Assembly: GCA_945873195.1 (NCBI GenBank)
Contig: CAMCDA010000026.1
Span: 1 to 33,896 of the forward strand
Reading direction: 5' to 3'
Length of the DNA: 33,896 bases
DNA from: Asaia bogorensis
GTDB lineage: Bacteria; Pseudomonadota; Alphaproteobacteria; Acetobacterales; Acetobacteraceae
The notes beneath the pieces were generated by a model. It made no database searches, had not been told where the DNA came from, and saw nothing but the letters and a program-made list of their open reading frames with translations. A program made the translations under genes and the position numbers. Shown here piece after piece: positions 1 to 7,530 of this stretch (position 1 is its first letter; each line of letters starts with the position of its first letter).

Positions 1-377
1 AGCACGTGGCGCAGGCCGAGGAACACGCCCTTCACGTTCACCGCCATCACGCGGTCGAACATCTCCTCGTCATACTCGGAGGTCATGGCGATGGCCCCCT
101 CGATGCCGGCATTGTTGTAGAAGCAGTCGATCGAACCATAGGCTTCGAGGGCGAGTTTCACGTAGTTCTGCACCTCGGCCGACTTGGTCACGTCGGCGGC
201 GACGAACAGCGCGTCGCCGCCCTGCTGGCGCAGGATGCCGGCGGTGGCGTTGCCCGCGGCCTCATCCCGGTCGACGACCACGACCTTGGCGCCGCGGCTG
301 GCGAAGCCGATCGCCGAGGCTCGTCCGATGCCATTCCCCGCGCCGGTGATCAGCGCGACCTTGCCCTTGAAGTCCAT
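1..377 (-). CDS. SDR family oxidoreductase, partial (3' end outside window)
   Basis: This is a short-chain dehydrogenase/reductase, a cytoplasmic NAD(P)-dependent oxidoreductase. The visible protein is the N-terminal 125 or so residues. It opens with a Rossmann beta strand and the TGxxxGIG cofactor motif (TGAGNGIG, residues 11-18). An acidic residue follows the second strand (VVVVDRDE), which favours NAD over NADP, and the NNAG motif comes later. The catalytic Ser-Tyr-Lys lies beyond the window edge. The ATG at 375-377 has a good GGAGG-type ribosome site four to nine bases upstream. The gene starts 27 bases after the soxAG stop on the same strand, so it is probably the last gene of that transcript. 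The substrate cannot be told from this fragment; glucose 1-dehydrogenase-like is only a generic match. Confidence 0.9.
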   Translation of the reverse strand, partial: MDFKGKVALITGAGNGIGRASAIGFASRGAKVVVVDRDEAAGNATAGILRQQGGDALFVAADVTKSAEVQNYVKLALEAYGSIDCFYNNAGIEGAIAMTSEYDEEMFDRVMAVNVKGVFLGLRHV

Positions 378-404
378 TGTTCCCTCCTTACTGTGAGGAC
401 GCTG

Positions 405-3400
405 TTAGCACGTCGGCGGGAGATCGATAAATTCCCGGCGCGCGTCTTCCAGGCAAAGCCACACGTAATGCGCGAAGGACCGCGCGACCTCGATGTGGAA
501 GGTTTCGCTGCCGAGGCGCCAGAGTACGATCTCGGCCTTGCCCAGCAGGGTCCGGGTGCACATGCCGATCGGGAAGGCGGAGGGATGCAGGTCGAGCGCG
601 CAGAATGCGTTCAGGCACCAGGCGGCGCGGGGGCCGGTGATTTCGATCGAGGCATGGCGGTGGGAGACGTCGACGACGCTGGCTGGATGGTCTCCGGCGG
701 CGGCCGTGGCGGTTGCGACCAGGGTGCGATCGGATTCGGAGGCGAGGACGAGCCATTCCTCCGGCCCCAGGCCGAGGGCGGCCTTGTCGCGGGAGACGAC
801 CGTGCGGTTGGGCGCGGAGCCGAGCAGGACTCCGGCGGCGAGACCGATGGCGGTCGCGGCCTGCGGGCTGGCGTGGATGGAGAGGCGGGTGGTGGGGGCG
901 AGCGCGGTGATCCGCACGAGGGCGGAGGTGGGGGAGTCGCCGGTGAGGGCGCGGGGCAGGGGGGTTGCGGCGGGTGGCACGGGCGGTGGGACTCGAGTCC
1001 CCCCCTCCCCTTGAGGGAGGGGGCTGGGGGGAGGGGTAGCAGCGGCATCGGTGCTGGGAGGGGCAGCAGCGGCATCGGTGCTGGGAGGGGCCGTCGTGGC
1101 ACCGTCCGTGCCGCTGCCCCCCCGCCCTCCGACCTCGGTCCGCTCTGCGGCCCAAGCCCTCAAGGGGAGGGGAGGCGTTGCCGTGCGTGACCCCTCGGGC
1201 GTTGTCGCCATCCCCTCAGCCGCCGTGCGCAGCCCCTCAGGCATGGTCACACTACCTCCCGGCGCCATGCCCCCCGGTGCTGTCACCAACCCACCATCCA
1301 GGAATTTCGGCGCGGTCACCTCGACCTCGATCGTCCGCTCCCCCAACGGCACGACCATCATCTGACCAATCCGCGCCCGCCCACCCGCAACCAACGCCAA
1401 GGCAATCGAGCGGCCCAGCGTCGCGCTCTCATAAGCCGACGTCACATGCCCCAGGCTGGGCTGCGACCCGGCGGAGGCCAGGACCTGCGCGCCTTCTTCC
1501 AACAGCACCTTCGGATCACGCGTCAGCAGTCCGACCAACTGCTTCCTATCCGGACGCAGCATGTCCGGGCGGATCAGGGATCGTTTGCCGACGAAATCGC
1601 GTTTCTTCTTCGATACCGCCCAGGACAAGCCGAGGTCGTCCGGGATCACCGTCCCGTCCGTCTCCTGGCCCACAATTACGAAGCCGACCTCGGCGCGCAG
1701 GACGTGCATCGTTTCGGTGCCATAGGGCGTGATGGCCGGATCGGCGGCGATGATCTGGTCCCAGACGAACCGCGCCTGGCCGGCGGGGACGTTGATCTCG
1801 AAGCCAATCTCCCCGGTGAAGCTGACGCGGAACAACCGCACCGGCACGCCTGCGACCTTGCAGGACAGCACCGACATATGCGGCATGGCGGACAGGTCGG
1901 CGTCCTCCACGAAGGGGGCGAGGATCTCCGCGGCACGCGGGCCTTGCAGGGCGATCACGGCATATTGCTCGGTGGTGGAGGTTAGCCAGACCCGCAGGTC
2001 CGGCCACTCGGTCTGGCGGTAATCCTCCATCAGATGCAGCACGCCGGCGGCACCGCCGGTCGTGGTCGTGACGTGGAAGCGATCGGGTGCGATGCGGGCG
2101 ATCACGCCGTCGTCGCGGATGAAACCATCCTCCCCCAGCAGCAGCGCGTATTTGCAGCGGCCTACGGCCAGCGACGCCATCGCGCCGGGATACATCCGAT
2201 CGAGGAAGGCCGCCGAGTCCGGCCCCACGACCTCGATCTTGCCCAGGGTGCTGGCGTCGAAAATGCCGACGCCGGACCGGACGGCGAGGCACTCCCGCGC
2301 CACGGCGGCGTGCATGGCTTCCCCCGCGCGGGGGAAGTAATGGGCGCGCTTCCAGGTGCCCACATCCTCGAACACCGCGCCCTGGGCCTCGGCCCAGTCA
2401 TGCAGCGGCGTCTTGCGGATCGGATCGAACAGGGCGCCGCGGGACGACCCGGCCAGCGCGCCGAAGGTGACCGGCGTGAAGGGCGGGCGATAGGTGGTCA
2501 GGCCGATATCCGGCGGTGCCCCGCCCACCAGCTCCGCCACCGTCGCCAAAGCATTCAGGTTGGACGTCTTGCCCTGGTCGGTCGCCATGCCGGTGGTCGT
2601 GTAGCGCTTGACGTGCTCGATCGAGCGGAACCCCTCCTGCGTCGCGACGCGCAGATCCTTGGTGGTCACGTCGTTCTGGAAATCGACGAAGGCCCTGCCA
2701 TGCGACGCGGCGGCGCGCGGCGGGATGGAGGGCGCGACCTCGGGCAGGCCCCGCACCGCAAAGCGGTGGGGCGCGCCGCTGCCAGCCTCATGCCCCCGCG
2801 CCAGGCAGACGGCCAGGTCGAAATCCCCCGCGCAGGCACCGACCGAGACGGCGCGCGCCCCGGTTTCCCCCGGCAGGAACGTCCCCGTGCTCGGGTCGTA
2901 GCGCAGCCGCCCGCGGGACTGGGAGAACAGATGGACCGAGGGGGTCCAACCCCCGCTCATGAGCACCGTGTCGCAGCGAATGGAAGATGGCCCGTTTGCC
3001 ACCCGCGCGGCACTCACCCGCAGCCGGCCGGAGGTGGAGGTCACATTCGCCCCCGCGTGTACGGGTATGCCGGCGGCCCGCGCGGCCTCAACCAACGGCC
3101 CCGCCGCGCGCGGTCTCTGGTCGACGATCCCGGCGATCACGGTCCCGGCCTCATGCAGGTCCAAGGCGGCCAGATAGGCGCTGTCGTCGTTCGTCGCCAC
3201 AACCGCGCGGGCGCCGACCTTGACGCCATAGCGATGCAGATAGCTCCGCGCCGCCCCGGCCAGCATGATCCCCGGCCGGTCGTTGCGCGGAAACACCAAG
3301 GGCCGCTCGATCGCCCCCGTGGCCAGCACCACCCGATCCGCCCGGACCTGCCACAGACGCTCCCGCGGGAGGTTCGGGTCGGGATCGGCCAGATGGTCCG

Positions 3401-4181
3401 TCACCCGCTCCACCAAGCCGATCATGTTGTCGGGATACCAGCCGAACGCCGTGGTCCGGGGCAGCACCGTCGCGACACCGGACAATGACCTCACAACCTC
3501 GGCCAGCCAGGCCGAGGCCGACCAGCCGTCGATCGTCGCCTTATGCTCCGACAGCAAGGACCCGCCGAGTTCCGCCTGCTCGTCGCACAGGATCACCCGC
3601 GCGCCCGAGGAAGCCGCGCCCAAAGCCGCGGACAACCCCGCCGGCCCGGCGCCAATGACCAGCACGTCGCAATGAGCGTAACGATGCACATACCGGTCCG
3701 GGTCCGCCTGCCTCGGCGCCCGCCCGAGGCCCGCGGCGGCACGGATCGCCGGCTCATACAGCTTCTTCCAGAGGGCCGGCGGCCACATGAAGGTCTTGTA
3801 GTAGAACCCCGCCGACAACAACGGCCCCGCCAGCCCCGCCACCGACCCGAGATCCAGCCGCAAGGACGGAAACCGGTTCTGGCTGCGAACCACCAGACCC
3901 TCATACAACTCCACCTGGGTCGCCCGCAGGTTCGGCGTCACCCGCCCACCGCCGCGATCCACGGTCACCAGGGCGTTCGGCTCCTCCGACCCCGCCGAGA
4001 GAATCCCCCGCGGCCGATGATACTTGAACGACCGCCCCACGAGATGAACATCATTGGCCAGCAACGCCGAGGCCAGACTGTCGCCCGCATACCCAGACAA
4101 CACCCGCCCATCAAACGTGAACCCGACCACCCCGCCACGGTCCACACGCCCCACGTTCGGCACTCGGAAGGGCTGGGTCAT
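405..4181 (-). CDS. soxA: Sarcosine oxidase, fused alpha and gamma subunits (SoxA-SoxG)
   Basis: Heterotetrameric sarcosine oxidase oxidises sarcosine to glycine and passes the one-carbon unit to tetrahydrofolate. This 1258-residue frame joins two subunits that are usually separate. Residues 1-961 are the alpha subunit: an N-terminal Fer2_4-like fold, a dinucleotide-binding motif GAGPAG at 177-182, and a GcvT-like folate domain from about 585 to 955. Residues 1074-1258 match the gamma subunit in length and pattern. Between them lie about 112 low-complexity Pro/Ala/Thr/Gly residues encoded by palindromic and tandem repeat DNA. I start at the ATG at 4179-4181 (MTQPFRVPNV). The open frame upstream to 4391 is only a translated intergenic repeat. 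The ribosome site is weak. soxD lies 261 bases upstream across that repeat. Whether the product stays one chain is not known from sequence. Confidence 0.93.
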   Translation of the reverse strand: MTQPFRVPNVGRVDRGGVVGFTFDGRVLSGYAGDSLASALLANDVHLVGRSFKYHRPRGILSAGSEEPNALVTVDRGGGRVTPNLRATQVELYEGLVVRSQNRFPSLRLDLGSVAGLAGPLLSAGFYYKTFMWPPALWKKLYEPAIRAAAGLGRAPRQADPDRYVHRYAHCDVLVIGAGPAGLSAALGAASSGARVILCDEQAELGGSLLSEHKATIDGWSASAWLAEVVRSLSGVATVLPRTTAFGWYPDNMIGLVERVTDHLADPDPNLPRERLWQVRADRVVLATGAIERPLVFPRNDRPGIMLAGAARSYLHRYGVKVGARAVVATNDDSAYLAALDLHEAGTVIAGIVDQRPRAAGPLVEAARAAGIPVHAGANVTSTSGRLRVSAARVANGPSSIRCDTVLMSGGWTPSVHLFSQSRGRLRYDPSTGTFLPGETGARAVSVGACAGDFDLAVCLARGHEAGSGAPHRFAVRGLPEVAPSIPPRAAASHGRAFVDFQNDVTTKDLRVATQEGFRSIEHVKRYTTTGMATDQGKTSNLNALATVAELVGGAPPDIGLTTYRPPFTPVTFGALAGSSRGALFDPIRKTPLHDWAEAQGAVFEDVGTWKRAHYFPRAGEAMHAAVARECLAVRSGVGIFDASTLGKIEVVGPDSAAFLDRMYPGAMASLAVGRCKYALLLGEDGFIRDDGVIARIAPDRFHVTTTTGGAAGVLHLMEDYRQTEWPDLRVWLTSTTEQYAVIALQGPRAAEILAPFVEDADLSAMPHMSVLSCKVAGVPVRLFRVSFTGEIGFEINVPAGQARFVWDQIIAADPAITPYGTETMHVLRAEVGFVIVGQETDGTVIPDDLGLSWAVSKKKRDFVGKRSLIRPDMLRPDRKQLVGLLTRDPKVLLEEGAQVLASAGSQPSLGHVTSAYESATLGRSIALALVAGGRARIGQMMVVPLGERTIEVEVTAPKFLDGGLVTAPGGMAPGGSVTMPEGLRTAAEGMATTPEGSRTATPPLPLRAWAAERTEVGGRGGSGTDGATTAPPSTDAAAAPPSTDAAATPPPSPLPQGEGGTRVPPPVPPAATPLPRALTGDSPTSALVRITALAPTTRLSIHASPQAATAIGLAAGVLLGSAPNRTVVSRDKAALGLGPEEWLVLASESDRTLVATATAAAGDHPASVVDVSHRHASIEITGPRAAWCLNAFCALDLHPSAFPIGMCTRTLLGKAEIVLWRLGSETFHIEVARSFAHYVWLCLEDARREFIDLPPTC
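1001..1175. repeat. REP-doublet-like element inside soxAG, with 27-bp tandem repeat
   Basis: Two 15-base sequences, CCCTCCCCTTGAGGG at 1003-1017 and its exact reverse complement at 1157-1171, face each other. The left one also forms its own hairpin (CCCCCTCCC at 1001-1009 against GGGAGGGGG at 1015-1023, five-base loop). Between them is a 27-bp direct repeat in two copies (1037-1063 and 1064-1090) differing at one base, which encodes PSTDAAAAP and PSTDAAATP on the minus strand. The whole element stays open in the soxAG frame and supplies most of the linker. Inverted REP-like ends around a short core resemble a BIME or a small non-autonomous element, but I cannot show mobility. Confidence 0.75.
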
Positions 4182-4205
4182 GAGAGAGCTCGTTTGGGGA
4201 GAGGA

Positions 4206-4432
4206 AGGGTGGGCACACCCCACCAGGGGCGTTGCCCCTGGACCCCACCAAAGGCCGAGGCCTTTGGAAACCGGTCTGTTGGGGGGAAGGGAGGGGCCGA
4301 CCGAGGCGGTGAGAGGTCCGTGTTGGCCCCTCCCTTCCCCCCAACAAAATGGTTCCAAGGGCTGTGCCCTTGGTGGGGGTCGAGGGGGCAAAGCCCCTCG
4401 CGGGGTCCGGGGCGGAGCCCCGCTCTTTCTCT
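4206..4432. repeat. Composite multi-hairpin repeat, copy 1 (between soxD and soxA)
   Basis: This roughly 225-bp element is a chain of hairpins: one around AGGGGCGTTGCCCCT, one around AAAGGCCGAGGCCTTT, a long central stem, one around CCAAGGGCTGTGCCCTTGG, one around GGGGCAAAGCCCC, and one around GGGGCGGAGCCCC. The central stem pairs 4278-4298 with 4325-4345, a perfect 21-bp match. The same order of blocks appears at 19626-19866. It sits inside the sox operon, where it could slow or terminate transcription or stabilise mRNA. It explains the false N-terminal extension of the soxA frame. I see no gene in it. Confidence 0.8.
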
Positions 4433-4442
4433 CCCCAGATGC

Positions 4443-4715
4443 TCACCCATGCCCCAACCCTCCGGGTTTCGATGTCTGGGCGATGCGATCCGTGACGGTG
4501 TCGCGTTCGGCGTTGAAGAAGCGGCCGCAGCCGTGGATGTGGCGCCAGCGTTCGGCGTGGCGGCCTTTGGGGTTGGTGCGCATGTAGAGGAAGTCGGCCC
4601 AGGATTCGTCGTCCAGGCTCATGGGGTCTAGCGGGCGGGCGATGTGGGCCTGGCCGGCGTGGCGGAATTCGTTTTCCGGGCGGGGGCCGCACCAGGGGCA
4701 GGGGATCAGCAGCAT
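4443..4715 (-). CDS. soxD: Sarcosine oxidase delta subunit
   Basis: This is the small zinc-binding subunit of heterotetrameric sarcosine oxidase, 90 residues, the usual size. Residues C6 and C9 (CPWC near the start) with H59 and C63 (RHIHGC) fit the zinc site known in this family. The conserved stretch NPKGRHAERW precedes the second half of the site. Its ATG (4713-4715) overlaps the soxB stop codon by one base (TGATG), which implies translational coupling and a one-to-one subunit ratio. The stop is followed by the composite repeat and then soxA. The assignment is secure because of the neighbours as well as the motif. Confidence 0.95.
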   Translation of the reverse strand: MLLIPCPWCGPRPENEFRHAGQAHIARPLDPMSLDDESWADFLYMRTNPKGRHAERWRHIHGCGRFFNAERDTVTDRIAQTSKPGGLGHG

Positions 4716-5977
4716 CAGTGCGCCACCGCGGCGGCGGCCGCTTCATCGATCAGGCGGCCGGTGGTGAAGCGTTCCAGGCTGAATGGGGCGGCAATGGGGT
4801 GGGGCTCGTTGTGGGCGATCGTGGCGGCGAAGACGTGGCCTGATCCGGGCGTGGCCTTGAACCCGCCGGTGCCCCAGCCGCAATTGACGAACAGCCCGGG
4901 GACGGGGGTTTTGCCGATGATGGGGGAGCGGTCGGAGGTGCAATCGACGATCCCGCCCCAGTTCCGCAGCATCCGCAAACGGCGGAAGGTCGGGAACAGC
5001 TCACAGATCGCGTCGAGTGTGTGGGTGGCGATGTGCAGGCCGCCGGCCTGGCTGTAGGACGTATAGACATCCGTCCCGGCGCCGATCACCAGCTCTCCCT
5101 TGTCGGACTGGGAGATATAGGCGTGGATGGTGTTCGACATGACGACGCAGGGCATGACGGGCTTGATCGGTTCGCTCACCAGCGCCTGGAGCGGGTAGGA
5201 TTCCAGCGGCATCCGCACGCCGGCCATGGCCATCAGGACGCTCGTATGACCGGCGGCGACCACGCCCACGCGGTTCGCGCCGATGAAGCCTCGGGTCGTG
5301 TCGACGCCGGTGACCGCGCCGGAGGGATCGCGGGTGATGCCGGTGACCTCGCAGTTCTGGATGATGTCGACGCCGAGGGCGGAGGCCGCGCGGGCGTAGC
5401 CCCAGGCGACGGCGTCATGGCGGGCCGTGCCGCCGCGCCGTTGCAGGGCGGCGCCGAGGACCGGGTAGCGCATGCCTGGCTCGATATTCAGCGGCGGGCA
5501 GAATTCCTTGGCCTGCTCGGGGGTGAGCCATTCGTTGTCGATGCCCTGGACGCGATTCGCGTGGACGTGGCGCTTGAAAACCTGGATGTCGTGGATGTTG
5601 TGGGCGAGCATCATGACGCCGCGCGGGCTGTACATGACGTTGTAGTTCAGCACCTGGGACAGGTTTTCCCAGAGCTTCACCGAATGCTCGTAGATCGCCG
5701 CGCTCTCGTCCCAGAGGTAGTTGGAACGGATGATCGTGGTGTTGCGCCCGGTGTTGCCGCCGCCCAACCATCCCTTGTCCAGGACGGCGATGTTGCGGAT
5801 GCCGTGTTCGGCGGCGAGGTAATAGGCGGTGGCCAGGCCGTGGCCGCCGGCGCCGACGATGACGACGTCATAGGCCGATTGCGGCTCGGGTGAGCGCCAT
5901 TGTTCCCGCCAGGTGCCGCCAAAGGCGCGCCGCAGCAGGGTGAACAGGGAAAAATCGTGGCTTGGGCCCCTGGTCAT
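4715..5977 (-). CDS. soxB: Sarcosine oxidase beta subunit
   Basis: This 420-residue flavoprotein subunit carries the sarcosine dehydrogenation site. The FAD-binding GxGxxG is at residues 42-47 (GAGGHG). The motif [13 protein letters not shown] contains H187, which lines up with the histidine that covalently holds FMN in known beta subunits. The C-terminal [14 protein letters not shown] is the second flavin-contact motif of the DAO family. The first 35 residues ([18 protein letters not shown]) are also typical of SoxB. It is first in soxB-soxD-soxAG and overlaps soxD by one base. No glyA, folD or purU gene lies beside it, unlike many sox operons. The enolase-type gene ends 81 bases upstream and may be co-transcribed. 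Confidence 0.96.
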   Translation of the reverse strand: MTRGPSHDFSLFTLLRRAFGGTWREQWRSPEPQSAYDVVIVGAGGHGLATAYYLAAEHGIRNIAVLDKGWLGGGNTGRNTTIIRSNYLWDESAAIYEHSVKLWENLSQVLNYNVMYSPRGVMMLAHNIHDIQVFKRHVHANRVQGIDNEWLTPEQAKEFCPPLNIEPGMRYPVLGAALQRRGGTARHDAVAWGYARAASALGVDIIQNCEVTGITRDPSGAVTGVDTTRGFIGANRVGVVAAGHTSVLMAMAGVRMPLESYPLQALVSEPIKPVMPCVVMSNTIHAYISQSDKGELVIGAGTDVYTSYSQAGGLHIATHTLDAICELFPTFRRLRMLRNWGGIVDCTSDRSPIIGKTPVPGLFVNCGWGTGGFKATPGSGHVFAATIAHNEPHPIAAPFSLERFTTGRLIDEAAAAAVAH

Positions 5978-6058
5978 CGCGTGCGAGCTGGCTCCTGGTC
6001 CGTCGGGTTGTTTCGGTCGGACAGATGACGGCGGGGCGGTGGGCGCGTCAAGCAGGGT

Positions 6059-7198
6059 TTATCCGGCGTATTTTCGGACGAAGTCCCAGTCGACGGTAAA
6101 CCCGAAGCCGGGTTTGTCGTTCAGATGCAGGTGGCCGTCCTTCAGCACCGCGCGTTCGGTGTACATGTTGGCGAAGATCGGGTCGCGGTCGGCGTCGGGG
6201 AAGGTTTCGACGTTCAGCCCGTTCGGCGCGGCGGCTGCCAGGTGGCCGTGGATGTGGGGTTCGTGGTGCGTGCTCATGGCGACACCATGCAGGTGGCAAT
6301 AGGCGGCGACGCGCAGCCACTCGGTGACCCCGCCGGAGCGGCAGGCATCGAACTGCATGACGCGGATGCCGCCGAGGTCGACCAGGTCGCGGCAGGCCCA
6401 GGCATGGATCTCGGATTCACCGCTGGCGAGGGGGACATGGGTGCGGGCGGCCAGCTTTCCCAGCGCGCGGTAGGAGTCGTACCAGTGGATCGGCTCCTCA
6501 AACCAGGCGGGGTTGTAGGGTTCGAAGGCGCGGATGGCTTCCTCGGCCTCGGCCAGCGAATAGGCGTTGTTGCCGTCCAGCATCATGGCGCCGTGCGGGC
6601 CCAGGGTGTCGCGCACTTCGTGGATGCGACGGAGGTCGGCGGCGAGGGTTGAGGCGCCCACCTTGATCTTTACCGCGTTGTAGCCCTGGTCGAGGTAGGA
6701 CCGCATCTCATCCCGCAGCCCGCCATCGGGACGGTCGGAACGGTAGTAGCCGCCGGTGACATAGGCCGGCAGCACGGTCCGGCCAGCGCCGAGGAGCCTC
6801 CAGACGGGTTGGGCGAGGGCCTTACCCGTGATGTCCCAGAGCGCGATGTCGATCCCGGCCAGCGCGGTCATCAATTGCGCGCGGTTGTCGGGGCCAAAAA
6901 TTGCGGCACGGGGCTTTGCGTTGGGATCGGCCTTGGCTGTGGTGAGGTCGAAGATCTTTGCCCAGACCGCTTCGTGCGCGAGGGCGTCCATGCCGGCGAT
7001 GAGGTCCTGGAGTTCGTGGACCATGGCGACAACGGTCTTCATGCCGCGGCCATGCAAGGTGGCGAGGCCGGTGACGCCTTGGTCGGTCTCGACCTCGACC
7101 ACAACGACGGTGGCGGTATTGAAGGAGGATGTGCCGACGAAGAAGGTGGCCGGCAGGGGGACGGAGACGGGGTGGGCGCGGAGGGTGGTGATTTTCAT
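6059..7198 (-). CDS. Enolase superfamily protein, mandelate racemase subgroup
   Basis: This 379-residue enzyme has the two-domain enolase fold and should abstract a proton alpha to a carboxylate with Mg2+. Visible residues are the KxK motif (K177, K179), metal ligands D208 (MLDGN), E234 or E235 (WFEEP) and E261 (SGES), and a D284/H311 pair (QFDACR and STHHEP) characteristic of the mandelate racemase subgroup. Acid-sugar dehydratases and racemases belong here, and the substrate is not readable. A sugar-acid dehydratase role would agree with the SDR and FAH hydrolase pair at 18025-19632, but they are 11 kb away. I start at MKITTLRAHP (ATG 7196-7198), preceded by GGGGGAAA; the longer open frame has no support. 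soxB follows 81 bases downstream. Confidence 0.88.
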   Translation of the reverse strand: MKITTLRAHPVSVPLPATFFVGTSSFNTATVVVVEVETDQGVTGLATLHGRGMKTVVAMVHELQDLIAGMDALAHEAVWAKIFDLTTAKADPNAKPRAAIFGPDNRAQLMTALAGIDIALWDITGKALAQPVWRLLGAGRTVLPAYVTGGYYRSDRPDGGLRDEMRSYLDQGYNAVKIKVGASTLAADLRRIHEVRDTLGPHGAMMLDGNNAYSLAEAEEAIRAFEPYNPAWFEEPIHWYDSYRALGKLAARTHVPLASGESEIHAWACRDLVDLGGIRVMQFDACRSGGVTEWLRVAAYCHLHGVAMSTHHEPHIHGHLAAAAPNGLNVETFPDADRDPIFANMYTERAVLKDGHLHLNDKPGFGFTVDWDFVRKYAG

Positions 7199-7265
7199 TC
7201 TGGGTTTCCCCCGGTCAGGTGCGGCGACGAACAAGGACCTTTGGCAGCCGGGTCGATACAACGGC

Positions 7266-7498
7266 CTATGGCCACTCTTGGTCCCGCATCTGTCTGACCA
7301 ACGCGACGGCGTCGAAAAGCGGTCCCTGCGGCGTGATCCGAACGGCCTCAAAACATGCGGCGTCGAACCGTGCCGCGACCGGTGGCATCGTAACGACCGG
7401 CCGCCCCCGTCGCGTGATCACGGCATCGTCACAGGCCAGTTCCCGGTCGATCGGAGGCCCTGGCATCCGAGACATCCTGTTCGCTCATGGCGACCAAC
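7266..7498 (-). pseudogene. Remnant of Phd/YefM-type antitoxin gene
   Basis: A 69-residue frame (7266-7475) contains DDAVITRRGRPVVTMPP, close to the VITRRGRPVA segment that ends the DNA-binding half of Phd/YefM/VapB-like antitoxins, and finishes with VRQMRDQEW, like their toxin-binding tail. The N-terminal half is wrong. A start in another frame at about 7488 reads MSEQDVSDARAS, like the usual VADARA opening, then stops. This suggests a deletion and frameshift joining the two parts. No toxin gene follows; the next gene is the enolase-type enzyme. A divergent but working short protein cannot be excluded. Confidence 0.4.
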
Positions 7499-7530
7499 AT
7501 GCCCGAACGCCAGGCCCAAGGTCCGACCGA

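Noticed and set aside
2034-3488. 484-residue plus-strand frame inside soxA
   Set aside because: It is antisense to the conserved FAD and folate domains of soxA and has shadow composition.
4182-4391. N-terminal extension of soxA by 70 residues
   Set aside because: It translates the composite hairpin repeat, which also occurs non-coding at 19634-19866. The SoxA homologous region starts at MTQPFRV.
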